Origin: an uncultured bacterium
Lineage (GTDB): Bacteria; Actinomycetota; Coriobacteriia; Coriobacteriales; Coriobacteriaceae
Length of the DNA stretch: 17,600 bases
Direction: 5' to 3'
NCBI GenBank assembly: GCA_905215115.1
Contig: CAJMOP010000034.1
Coordinates: 1 to 17,600 of the forward strand
The notes under the pieces are model-generated. The model did no database searches. It had not been told where the DNA came from and saw only the letters and a list, made by a program, of their open reading frames with translations. How positions within the stretch are numbered: the first letter of the stretch is position 1; each line of letters begins with the position of its first letter. Of this stretch, positions 6,522 through 14,433 are shown in pieces. Position numbers and translations under genes: made by a program.

Positions 6522-8528
6522 CTATTGAAAATTAATTCTATATAGTTTCATATCGTCTTTTGCTAAGACAAGACTAAAACCGGGTGTGTTTTCGTTAATC
6601 GATGTTATGCCGCTCCAATCATTTTCGTTATAACCAGCAAAGTACCTTTCCGGTTCACCTTCAGATTCGCCGATATCAAGCATCAAAACATATTCAATAT
6701 GATCATTCTTGAGGGCATCCCTGATTTGTTGACAATCAAGATAATTGGATAATTGTTTTCTATAGAGCCAGCTGTGCTCTGTCTCCGTTGAATTTTTTGA
6801 TCCGCTGATATGAGGATCTCGATAATATGTATTCAAATCTTGAATGTCATAAGCAAGGCAGCTTCCATCAAATGGAATGTTGATGACTTTTGCTCCAGGT
6901 TTTATGAGCTTGTTGGATTCGTTGACAAAGTCTATTTCATCCGATGAGTAAACACTCGGGGACTCTTTGTCAAACTTGTAATCAAGGAGCCTCTTGTAGT
7001 CTTGAAAAGTTGTTGGATAGCCCAGAAAATTATCAACGAAAAACGGGAAGCAAACTAGCAGGATAATCAAAACCGATGCGACCAGTTTTAATATTAGCGT
7101 TTCTTTGGCTATTATGTTGTGACAATTCGATATCTTATCATCCAATAACGAAAATAATGAAGCTAATCCAATGCAGATTAGGGGCATAGCTGCTAAAGAT
7201 GTGCAGGCTGCGATTCTATTGTGATCGCAGTACCAAAAACCACAAAGATATTGTTTTACTGCTCCATCGCTGCTTACTGCAATAATAAACATGAATGCGG
7301 TTAGCAGATAAGAGGCAACTATCCAGCGAATTTCTTTTTTTCGCAGTGTGTGAGCTAATCCGATGCAAAGTAAAATCAATAAAATGGGTTCATTTGAATC
7401 TCGGGTAAAACCAAAAAGTAAAAGGGAATTAACCGCCTTAATTAAGGATTGGTTTGCTGGCCATGTGTAGTTTACAACGCCTTGAAATGATGGATGCAAA
7501 AAACAGATGGTCCATATGGTCATGATGCAGGTAAAGAGGCCAAGCATGGAAAGTGCTGGGATGAGTTTGCCTTTGTTATAGGCTTTGACCTTACTAACTA
7601 GGGTGTCAGATAATAATGGAATACTAAGCACCCCTAGCGTAAAGAGTCCATTTGGATGTGATCCGCTTATTGCAATTATTGTCAGTAAAAACAAAATGAC
7701 TTGGTGCAAATTTAGCTTGTTCTCTTTAATTGCATTGCAGATTTCAATCTCTACTGAGAGCGCCGCGGGAATTAAAGAAAGAGACAATAAATTGGGGTAT
7801 AACGGGCCCCATACAATGAACCTCCAAGGAAATCCGACAATTAGTAGGCAGCCTACGGCTCCGGTGATTGATAAGTTTCTATTGTTTGGGTCAATTGCTC
7901 TGAATAGCGCGTAACAACCCGTGGTATATACCGTTGCGATGATTACTGCGGCTGTTAAGTTTTCAGCCACCTGGACAGCTACTCCAGAAGAGAAAATCGA
8001 AAGAGCTGCGATTATATGAAATATAGAAGGGTAAAAGGTGCCCGCAGTGTTTACTTCAGGGCTGACTGAGGTATCAAAATAAGCGCTTGTGGATAACACT
8101 GATAAGATTTTACTTGATGCCATGTTCTTAATAATGGCTAAATGAGTCGCGTTGTCATTGTCTGGCTGGAATGCTTCAAATCCATGCTGGTGCCTAAATA
8201 GAACAAAAAGAACCAATAGAACACCAATAAGCACGTAAAAACTCAGGATGAAAAGTTGATCAGCTTTGTTGTTAAAGGAACCGTATCTATGTTTTATGAG
8301 TGAATAGATTATAAGCAAAACGACCGTTGGAATCAGGAGCATTGATACAACGCCTGCATTAATGCTGAGTGTATGAAGAATTACTCCTAAAGATAAGAGA
8401 ATGCAGCAACTAACAGGAGGTGCTATCGCTATCGATTTTGCATTGTCGTATCCGAGGCATTTTGTTAGTAAACAGCCAGGTACGAATATAGAAAATACAA
8501 TTGCAATTATAGCGATAGCGATAGTCAC
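6522..8528 (-). CDS. Large polytopic membrane protein, DUF6541/GT-C-like
   Basis: A 668-residue integral membrane protein with roughly a dozen hydrophobic helices from the N-terminus to about residue 515, then an extracytoplasmic C-terminal domain of ~150 residues. Early after the fourth helix it has FQPDNDNATHL (120-130). Its acidic pair D123/D125 sits where GT-C glycosyltransferases carry their catalytic or metal-binding acidic loop. Overall size and layout resemble the actinobacterial DUF6541 family. I infer a lipid-phosphate-sugar-dependent transferase working on the outer face of the membrane, but a Wzy-like polymerase cannot be excluded. GTG 8528 is the start, with only a weak GGA upstream. 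It lies 40 bases downstream of the GlfT2-like gene on the same strand, so co-transcription is likely. Very AT-rich (18 GC in bases 7081-7140), which suggests transfer from a low-GC source. Confidence 0.7.
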   Translation of the reverse strand: MTIAIAIIAIVFSIFVPGCLLTKCLGYDNAKSIAIAPPVSCCILLSLGVILHTLSINAGVVSMLLIPTVVLLIIYSLIKHRYGSFNNKADQLFILSFYVLIGVLLVLFVLFRHQHGFEAFQPDNDNATHLAIIKNMASSKILSVLSTSAYFDTSVSPEVNTAGTFYPSIFHIIAALSIFSSGVAVQVAENLTAAVIIATVYTTGCYALFRAIDPNNRNLSITGAVGCLLIVGFPWRFIVWGPLYPNLLSLSLIPAALSVEIEICNAIKENKLNLHQVILFLLTIIAISGSHPNGLFTLGVLSIPLLSDTLVSKVKAYNKGKLIPALSMLGLFTCIMTIWTICFLHPSFQGVVNYTWPANQSLIKAVNSLLLFGFTRDSNEPILLILLCIGLAHTLRKKEIRWIVASYLLTAFMFIIAVSSDGAVKQYLCGFWYCDHNRIAACTSLAAMPLICIGLASLFSLLDDKISNCHNIIAKETLILKLVASVLIILLVCFPFFVDNFLGYPTTFQDYKRLLDYKFDKESPSVYSSDEIDFVNESNKLIKPGAKVINIPFDGSCLAYDIQDLNTYYRDPHISGSKNSTETEHSWLYRKQLSNYLDCQQIRDALKNDHIEYVLMLDIGESEGEPERYFAGYNENDWSGITSINENTPGFSLVLAKDDMKLYRINFQ

Positions 8529-8568
8529 GAAATTCCAATCAGCTAGAAGATCAGCATAGACGACAGAT

Positions 8569-10440
8569 TTAGATTCCTAGATACCTTTTCCAGAACTCGT
8601 CTGATGTAACGATCGGCCTGCTCCGAGAATAGGCTTTAGAGAGTTCTTTCTCACATCTCTTGTATTGTTTAACATCGGCTTTGTAACGCTTTAGGATCTT
8701 GGCGTACTCCTCGGTATCTTTTGTCCTAATACAGCCCATTCGGTTGTACCAGTCAATAACAATAATGTACTTTTTCCCTCGGATTGCTCCGGCGGGATAT
8801 TCCCAACCGTGTACGGGGATGACTGCAAATCCAGAACCATCTCCTGTTAGAAATCTTTGCTTATTATCGGTAATAAAATCGACCAGTCTTTGCGAAATCG
8901 ATCTCGGCTTGTCTCCAGTAATTAATTGTCTGTCAATATTATCAATGGAAAAGCCTTCAATTCCAATCTTGCGAGCTTGTCTCTCTAGCTCGCTGAATGG
9001 AACCATTGCTTCCTTCTTCTTATTTGCCTCCATGAACGTTTTCTCGGCAATTCCGATTTCGCTATAGTAATCGGGTCCTTTCATGAAGTCCTCGAATGCA
9101 TCAAGAACTAAGCTGGCATTTTTATAACCATACTTTTTGAGTTCGAGTCGAACGTTATTTTTTAATTCGTACATGAAATCAGAGTTTGCTCCGAATCCAG
9201 TGGTGAATTTTGCAATAAGTGTGTTCCTCGTTGTTTGGTAGCGCTCAACTGCCGCGTTGTATCTAACGTGGAAACTTTCATGCCAGATGCAGATGCTGTT
9301 CATCGTCATAAAAGGTTTATTGCATCGAACGCCGTATTCCGCATCATCGCACCTAACAAAATAGGGAAGAGGCAATCCGTTTTCTTCTATAGTGCTCATC
9401 GGTATACAGCAATACCACCATGCCGCGTAGCGGGCGTTGGTGTCACGAATGTTTTTTGGGATTCTAAACGTCTCGTTATAAACAATGTCTTCAAAACGGG
9501 ATAGGTATAAGGGCGGTTTAGCGGGGGAGAAAGAGCCGAGAGGGGTCATATAGCCAGTGTCTTCCCACTGTTGATCAGCAATGCCGTAATTTAGCATTGC
9601 GCCGCTAATCATCGCTTCGTTATAGTCTTTGTTTACTATCCTTAGCAGGTTATAAGTTCTCTTGATGCTCTCTGGAGATACAGCTACGTCGTCGTCCATA
9701 AGCAGAACGTGCGTTGCTTTCGGTTTCTGCTCTTTGGCAAGAATCATCCCGTAAGTGAAGCCGCCTGCGCCGCCAACGTTCTGGTTAGGATGAATATGGA
9801 CATGGCCGTTTTCCAGGGCTGATGAATCGAGCGTTCTGCCATTATCTATTACGTGCATATTAAAGTGGTCGGCGATTGGGTCGGCGCTATCAAGGATTGC
9901 CGTTTTGACGAGCTCGATATTGGACTTAATGTACTGTTCTTTTTTGAAGGTTGTAGTAGCCAAAACAAGCTCAACGTCTTTTAGGGGCTGATCCGTCAAG
10001 ACTGAGTAGTAGCTGTTTCGAATTTGTACGGGTCCTGTAGTACGAATGATAAAACCGACCAGAATTGTGTCATCGCTCGTTACCAGTTCGGTATCTAGAA
10101 CAACAAAGGAGCCGGATTGCTCTACGCATCTTTTCGTGGCATCAAGAACAATTGGACATGATGAAAATCTATCAGAGGTTGTTTGCAACACCTCGCACGA
10201 AGCACCCTTTAGTTCGAGGTGAAGATAATACTTTTGTGCGTTTGTATAAGTATTAAGTTTATTAATCGAAAGCGCGTTGAAATAAGTGCTGAAGTCAAAT
10301 TCGCCTTCGCCGTTGAGTTCCCAAGCATCACTATCGGGAAGAAAGACAACGGGTTCAGTTGAACGACAATACAAAGAGGGATAATTGACCGCGCGTGCGC
10401 TGTGCTCCAAGAGTACATTTGCGAACTTCATCAGGGGCAT
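8569..10440 (-). CDS. GlfT2-like galactofuranosyltransferase (copy A)
   Basis: A 623-residue protein with the GlfT2 plan: an N-terminal beta-rich domain (about 1-155), a GT-A catalytic core (about 156-410) and a helical C-terminal domain. In the core I see TTTFKKEQYI (162-171), NVGGAGGFTYG (221-231), MDDDV with D249-D251, AAWWYCCIP (339-347), RCDDAEYG (363-370) and WHESF (386-390). In Mycobacterium tuberculosis GlfT2 the matching residues are the DDD metal/UDP site (D256/D258), the catalytic base in the DDAE motif (D372) and the metal-binding His (H396). All are kept here at similar spacing. GlfT2 polymerises galactofuranose from UDP-Galf onto a lipid-linked acceptor at the cytoplasmic face. 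ATG 10440 has GGAG seven bases upstream; a second ATG at 10431 lacks a ribosome site. It shares its minus-strand unit with the polytopic protein and diverges from copy B. Exact linkage specificity is unknown. Confidence 0.87.
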   Translation of the reverse strand: MPLMKFANVLLEHSARAVNYPSLYCRSTEPVVFLPDSDAWELNGEGEFDFSTYFNALSINKLNTYTNAQKYYLHLELKGASCEVLQTTSDRFSSCPIVLDATKRCVEQSGSFVVLDTELVTSDDTILVGFIIRTTGPVQIRNSYYSVLTDQPLKDVELVLATTTFKKEQYIKSNIELVKTAILDSADPIADHFNMHVIDNGRTLDSSALENGHVHIHPNQNVGGAGGFTYGMILAKEQKPKATHVLLMDDDVAVSPESIKRTYNLLRIVNKDYNEAMISGAMLNYGIADQQWEDTGYMTPLGSFSPAKPPLYLSRFEDIVYNETFRIPKNIRDTNARYAAWWYCCIPMSTIEENGLPLPYFVRCDDAEYGVRCNKPFMTMNSICIWHESFHVRYNAAVERYQTTRNTLIAKFTTGFGANSDFMYELKNNVRLELKKYGYKNASLVLDAFEDFMKGPDYYSEIGIAEKTFMEANKKKEAMVPFSELERQARKIGIEGFSIDNIDRQLITGDKPRSISQRLVDFITDNKQRFLTGDGSGFAVIPVHGWEYPAGAIRGKKYIIVIDWYNRMGCIRTKDTEEYAKILKRYKADVKQYKRCEKELSKAYSRSRPIVTSDEFWKRYLGI

Positions 10441-10474
10441 TTAAATCTCCATTTCTTGTAAATAATCCTGATTC

Positions 10475-10480
10475 ATTATA
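10475..10480 (-). promoter_or_regulatory. Possible -10 box for GlfT2-like copy A
   Basis: Read on the minus strand this is a perfect TATAAT, 34 bases before the copy A start, within the 169-base divergent gap 10441-10609. No convincing -35 hexamer is present. The plus side of the gap has GATAAT at 10561-10566 as a weaker candidate for copy B. Confidence 0.3.
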
Positions 10481-10609
10481 TAGATATACGCGATGTTTCA
10501 CATTATTCATAAGGTGTTGTAGATGCCTGCAGAGGTGCGCGACTTACAGCCAATTTAGGCGATAATGTTATTGCTTGTATCTTCTCGAAGGTAAGTATGG
10601 GAGTTAATT

Positions 10610-12454
10610 TTGAAACTTAATTATAAGTTAGCCAACATAGTGTGCTGCGTTGATGACCACGCGATTTCCCACTCGGAACTCTATTATCGGATTGAGCGTG
10701 GCAGCATTGTGCGCACCCTTCCGGGGGGCTGCTTGCAGATAGATGGAACCGTTGACTTTATGACGTATGTCAACGGATTTTCCGCTTTGAAATGGAGTCA
10801 ATACGCGCAGCTCGATGAGGTCTGTCTGAATTTGGTTCTTGATGGATCGGGGCTTGTGCGCATTTATGGCGTAGAACATGGGTCACTCGATCCAGTGCAA
10901 ATTAAACAGGTTCCTTTTTCTCCTGAGAATGGATTGGGCTCGTTGGCCATTAGTGTCTGTCTGGAGAATTTTGACCTTATTGGGTTCTCTATATCCTCCG
11001 AGGAATCGACTGCCGCGACTTTGGTTAAGGGCTGTTATACCGCAACTGTGGATGGGGACGAGGTAAATCGTGTTGACCTCGCTTTGTCTACGACAACGTT
11101 TAAAAATGAGAGATATATCATTCCCAACATCGATCTTGTTAAAGAGGGCATCTCTAAAGAGGACGGTCCGATTCGCGACCACTTCCACATGTTTGTCGTC
11201 GACAATGGGCAGACGCTCGATTCTGCATCGCTTTCCGATGATCTGGTCACTGTGCTCCCGAACCCCAACACGGGCGGTTCGGGAGGATTCGCACGTGGAA
11301 TGATGGCGGCTACTGAAACTCCTGATCAGTACACTCACATCATTTTGATGGATGACGATGTCTCTATTATGCCCGAGAGTTTGATCCGCACGTTCAATCT
11401 CCTCTCTCTTGCTAAAGGCAAGTATAAAGATGCCTTTATTAACGGTGCCATGCTCTCAATGGAGGACCCTACTCGTCAGTTCGAGGATGTCTCGTATGTG
11501 GCGACCACTGGTGCCTATCGTCGCGTAAAAGAGGACTTGAATGTTGGCAAGCTGTCCGACATCCTCGAAAATGAACGCACGAACGTTGAAGTTGATCAGG
11601 CCTATGGGGCTTGGTGGTATAGCTGCATTCCGGTGAGGGCTATCGAAAAGAACGGCCTTCCCATGCCTTTCTTTATCCGCTGCGACGACGTTGAGTTTGG
11701 CATGCGAAATAAGCCTGTCTACATGACCATGAATTGCATTTGCGTGTGGCATGCAAGCTTTGAGGGGCGTTTCCGCGCTTCGGTTGACTGCTACCAGTAC
11801 TTCCGCAACTTCTTTGCCATGATTGCTCTCGATGATTGTGCTGATGAGAAGATGTTTGTCCTTCGTATTCAGCGAGGGGTACGTCAGAACTTGCGCGATA
11901 TGGATTATCAGGCTGCCGAGTTTATTCTCGATGGCTTTGAGGATTATCTGCGTGGTCCTGAGTATCTCCAGAAGCTTGATGGCGCCGCGACGATGATCGG
12001 CAAGGGTAAGTTAAACGAAAGGCTGATTCCTGTTTCCGAAATGGATCCAGAGCTTCTTCGCAAGGCCGGGGTTACGGAGCAAGTGCTCGCTAATGTTAAT
12101 CTGGAATCCCATCCTTCGAAGTTTATGAAGTACTGGAGATCTATTCCTTACGACAAGCACTATCTTCCCGATGCTCTGTTGCGCGGTAAGCCCGGCTATG
12201 CAGTTAAGAATGGCAGTTGTACGCTCGAAGGCAATTCGACGCGTTGCAAGACGCTGGTCTTTCTTGATCCGACCCGCGAGAAGGGGTCGGTCCGCACGAT
12301 GAATCGAGCGCGGTTTAAGAGTATTCGCCGCCGAGAGCACGAACTGATGGAGCGATATCGTAAAGAAGGCAAGAATGTCAGGGCTGCATGGAAAGATGCC
12401 ATGCCGTACATGACTTCGCGAGAGTTCTGGGAACAGTATTTGGGTCTTAAATAA
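10610..12454 (+). CDS. GlfT2-like galactofuranosyltransferase (copy B)
   Basis: A 614-residue homologue of copy A with the same domain order. Core motifs are STTTFKNERYI (160-170), NTGGSGGFARG (220-230), MDDDV with D248-D250, GAWWYSCIP (333-341), RCDDVEFG (357-364; D359/D360) and WHASF (380-384; H381). The C-terminal end EFWEQYLGLK parallels EFWKRYLGI of copy A. By eye about half of the residues in the catalytic core agree, and far fewer in the N-terminal domain, so this is an old paralogue and not a recent duplication. The start is TTG 10610: GGGAG at 10599-10603 is well spaced and no ATG is in frame nearby. GC is intermediate (35 in bases 11161-11220), unlike copy A. It stands alone between a divergent and a convergent neighbour, ending in a strong shared terminator. 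One copy may start the galactan and the other extend it, as GlfT1 and GlfT2 do in mycobacteria; this is inference. Confidence 0.88.
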   Translation: MKLNYKLANIVCCVDDHAISHSELYYRIERGSIVRTLPGGCLQIDGTVDFMTYVNGFSALKWSQYAQLDEVCLNLVLDGSGLVRIYGVEHGSLDPVQIKQVPFSPENGLGSLAISVCLENFDLIGFSISSEESTAATLVKGCYTATVDGDEVNRVDLALSTTTFKNERYIIPNIDLVKEGISKEDGPIRDHFHMFVVDNGQTLDSASLSDDLVTVLPNPNTGGSGGFARGMMAATETPDQYTHIILMDDDVSIMPESLIRTFNLLSLAKGKYKDAFINGAMLSMEDPTRQFEDVSYVATTGAYRRVKEDLNVGKLSDILENERTNVEVDQAYGAWWYSCIPVRAIEKNGLPMPFFIRCDDVEFGMRNKPVYMTMNCICVWHASFEGRFRASVDCYQYFRNFFAMIALDDCADEKMFVLRIQRGVRQNLRDMDYQAAEFILDGFEDYLRGPEYLQKLDGAATMIGKGKLNERLIPVSEMDPELLRKAGVTEQVLANVNLESHPSKFMKYWRSIPYDKHYLPDALLRGKPGYAVKNGSCTLEGNSTRCKTLVFLDPTREKGSVRTMNRARFKSIRRREHELMERYRKEGKNVRAAWKDAMPYMTSREFWEQYLGLK

Positions 12455-12491
12455 GAAGAGGTCCGGATTAAGTCCGGACCTCTTCTTATTT
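12449..12491. terminator. Strong bidirectional terminator shared by convergent genes
   Basis: Bases 12449-12467 pair perfectly with 12473-12491: a 19-bp stem with a five-base TTAAG loop. The A-rich left foot and T-rich right foot (TCTTCTTATT) give a U-rich tail in both directions. The stop codons of GlfT2-like copy B (12452-12454) and of the minus-strand GT2 (12486-12488) both lie inside the stem. Confidence 0.9.
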
Positions 12492-13415
12492 CGAATAGGT
12501 TTTATAGGCTTGTAGCTCCCATTGCTTTCGTTCAACCTTCGCAAGCGAGTCGAGGATAAGTCCCGTTGCCAGGCTCAGCCCGCATAGGAACATGAACGAT
12601 ACGGCGAGAATTGCGGTGGGGAAGCGGGGCACCAAGCCGGTCTGGAAGAACTCTGCGACGATTGGTATACCGAGAGCGAGCCCTATGATGGCAAAGATCA
12701 TCGCGATAAGACTAAAGAACTTGAGCGGACGATAATCTTTAAAGAGGGTCCCGATCATTGCGATGACCTTGATGCCGTCGCTGACCGTATTGAGTTTGGA
12801 TTCAGAGCCCTCAGGCCGGTCTCGATACTCCACCGGCACGTCTTGAATGCGCCAGCGGTGGTCGACGGCGTGGATGGAAAGCTCGGTTTCGATCTGGAAG
12901 CCCTCGCTCAAGACGGGGAAGGTCTTGACGAAGGGCTTGCTCATGCCTCGGTAACCGGTCATCACGTCGTTAAAGCTGTAACCGTAAATCCACTTAATCA
13001 TGGCGCGAACAAGGTTGTTACCAAAGCCGTGAAAGGCTCGTTTATTCTCTTCGGCATAGGTGCCGTTTGACAGGCGATCGCCAACGGTCATATCCGCTTC
13101 GCCGCTAAGGATGGGGTCGCAGAGTGACTTGGCGGCTTCGGCGGGGTATGTATCGTCGCCGTCGACCATCAAGTAGCATTCGGCATCGATATCGCGGAAC
13201 ATCTGGCGGCACACATTGCCTTTGCCTTGCCTGGGCTCGTTTCGCACCGTTGCCCCGTGTTGCTTGGCGATTTGCGAAGTGTCGTCGGACGAGTTGTTGT
13301 CGTAAACGTAGACAACTGCGCCGGGCAGCTCTCGATGAAAATCGTCGACAACTTTGCCAATCGTCAACGCTTCGTTGTAACAGGGGATTATGACGGCGAT
13401 ATTCGAGTAGTCCAT
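12486..13415 (-). CDS. Polyprenyl-phosphate-type family 2 glycosyltransferase with two C-terminal membrane helices
   Basis: A 309-residue membrane-anchored GT2. The catalytic domain carries IIPCYNEALTIGKVV (9-23), YDNNSSDDT (38-46), MVDGDDTYP (83-91, the DxD-type donor site), NDVMTGYRGMSK (149-160), EGFQIETELSIHA (171-183) and the YRDRPEGSESKL strand-turn (197-208). Two hydrophobic segments at about 232-255 and 266-290 follow, then a short basic tail. This matches GtrB/DPMS-like enzymes that move a sugar from a nucleotide onto polyprenyl phosphate, so a later membrane GT-C enzyme can use it outside the cell. The polytopic protein at 6522-8528 would be a candidate partner (inference). ATG 13415 has AAGGAAGG about seven bases upstream. 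Single-gene unit, convergent with copy B and divergent from the ABC exporter. GC is intermediate, close to the ABC genes. Confidence 0.9.
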   Translation of the reverse strand: MDYSNIAVIIPCYNEALTIGKVVDDFHRELPGAVVYVYDNNSSDDTSQIAKQHGATVRNEPRQGKGNVCRQMFRDIDAECYLMVDGDDTYPAEAAKSLCDPILSGEADMTVGDRLSNGTYAEENKRAFHGFGNNLVRAMIKWIYGYSFNDVMTGYRGMSKPFVKTFPVLSEGFQIETELSIHAVDHRWRIQDVPVEYRDRPEGSESKLNTVSDGIKVIAMIGTLFKDYRPLKFFSLIAMIFAIIGLALGIPIVAEFFQTGLVPRFPTAILAVSFMFLCGLSLATGLILDSLAKVERKQWELQAYKTYSK

Positions 13416-13532
13416 GTGGGGCCTTCCTTACGACTTAACTGGTCAAAAGTATACCTATCGTTCATAGCTTTGCTTAGATATGGGTTAGTTCTCCAGATTT
13501 GTTACGGTGAGTTATCGTCAACGTGGGAGGGC

Positions 13533-13538
13533 TATACT
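13533..13538 (+). promoter_or_regulatory. Possible -10 box for the ABC exporter operon
   Basis: TATACT lies 38 bases before the GTG start of the permease in the 160-base divergent gap 13416-13575. No good -35 is seen. On the other strand, 13448-13453 also reads TATACT and lies 33 bases before the GT2 start, so the gap may hold back-to-back promoters. Confidence 0.3.
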
Positions 13539-13575
13539 TTCCACTGTTATGTTTTACGAGACAAGGAGATGGTCC

Positions 13576-14421
13576 GTGGCTGACAACGTAGAGAGTCAGA
13601 AAGCGGTGGCTAAGCCGGCCTCTCACGCTAAAAATGATTTTGAGAAGGACAAGTTTATTCTTAGGCAGCTTGTCACTAAGGACTTTAAGATCAAGTATCG
13701 TCGCAGTGTTTTGGGCGTGGCATGGTCCGTGCTTAACCCGCTGCTGATGATGGTAGTTATGTCGATCGTGTTTTCGACGATTTTTGGCCAGAGCCGCAAT
13801 GGGTCAATTACGCCCGAAATGTATCCGTTGTATCTGATTGTCGGTAACATTACGTTCTCCGTCATGTCTGAGTCGACGAATCAGGCGCTCATGTCCATCA
13901 TCTGGGCATCTTCATTGTTGAAGAAGGTCAAAGTGCATCGTTGGGTATTCCCGGTGCAGAAGGTGTTGTTCTCACTTGTCAATTTTGCTTTCTCTTTGGT
14001 CGCCGTCGCCTTGGTTATGCTTTGGTTCCATGTGGTTCCCACATGGCATTTAATTCTCCTGCCGGTTTGTTTGTTCCTTCTCATGTGCTTTTGTATGGGT
14101 CTTGGTTTGATGCTTTCGGCGCTAGCAGTTTTTTTCCGCGATGTTATGCACTTGTGGAGTGTTGTTATTACCGCTTGGATGTATCTGACGCCGATTTTCT
14201 GGACGACTGACTTTATCGGCCAAATGGCCCACTGGATTCAGGTACTAGTGATTGTGAACCCTATGTACAATTACCTCCAGTTTATGCGTGATATCTTCCT
14301 GTTTAACACCGTGCCGTCTTCTCTTACCTTTGGCCTATGTGTAATCTGGGCTGTTGTTGTCCTTGTCGTTGGCTACGCCGTCTTTCACAGGACTGAGCAT
14401 AAGTTCATTCTTTACATCTAA
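13576..14421 (+). CDS. wzm: Polysaccharide ABC exporter, permease subunit (Wzm/TagG type)
   Basis: A 281-residue inner-membrane permease of the ABC-2 class that forms the channel through which a lipid-linked polysaccharide crosses the membrane. After a charged cytoplasmic N-terminus it shows KDFKIKYRRSVLGVAWSVLN, the amphipathic coupling helix and first-helix entry typical of Wzm, TagG and the mycobacterial galactan exporter Rv3783. About six hydrophobic segments follow, including MYLTPIFW and NPMYNYLQFMRDI near the fifth helix, both conserved in this family. A longer frame opens at GTG 13507, but GTG 13576 is preceded by AAGGAG (13563-13568) at ideal spacing, so I use the shorter form. The ATPase gene starts 12 bases after its stop: one operon. 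The cargo is inferred from the neighbouring glf and GlfT2-like genes to be a galactofuranose-containing chain; the gene symbol denotes family, not proven orthology. Confidence 0.92.
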   Translation: MADNVESQKAVAKPASHAKNDFEKDKFILRQLVTKDFKIKYRRSVLGVAWSVLNPLLMMVVMSIVFSTIFGQSRNGSITPEMYPLYLIVGNITFSVMSESTNQALMSIIWASSLLKKVKVHRWVFPVQKVLFSLVNFAFSLVAVALVMLWFHVVPTWHLILLPVCLFLLMCFCMGLGLMLSALAVFFRDVMHLWSVVITAWMYLTPIFWTTDFIGQMAHWIQVLVIVNPMYNYLQFMRDIFLFNTVPSSLTFGLCVIWAVVVLVVGYAVFHRTEHKFILYI

Positions 14422-14433
14422 GGAGTGCTGTTT

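Noticed and set aside
8511..8525. Tandem GCGATA units at the start of the polytopic protein gene, as a phase-variable repeat
   Set aside because: Only about two and a half copies of a six-base unit are present. A change in copy number would keep the frame, and the repeat reflects alternating Ile-Ala codons.
13507..13575. Longer N-terminus for the ABC permease from GTG 13507
   Set aside because: GTG 13576 has an ideal AAGGAG ribosome site, and the extra 23 residues would cover the likely promoter and leader.
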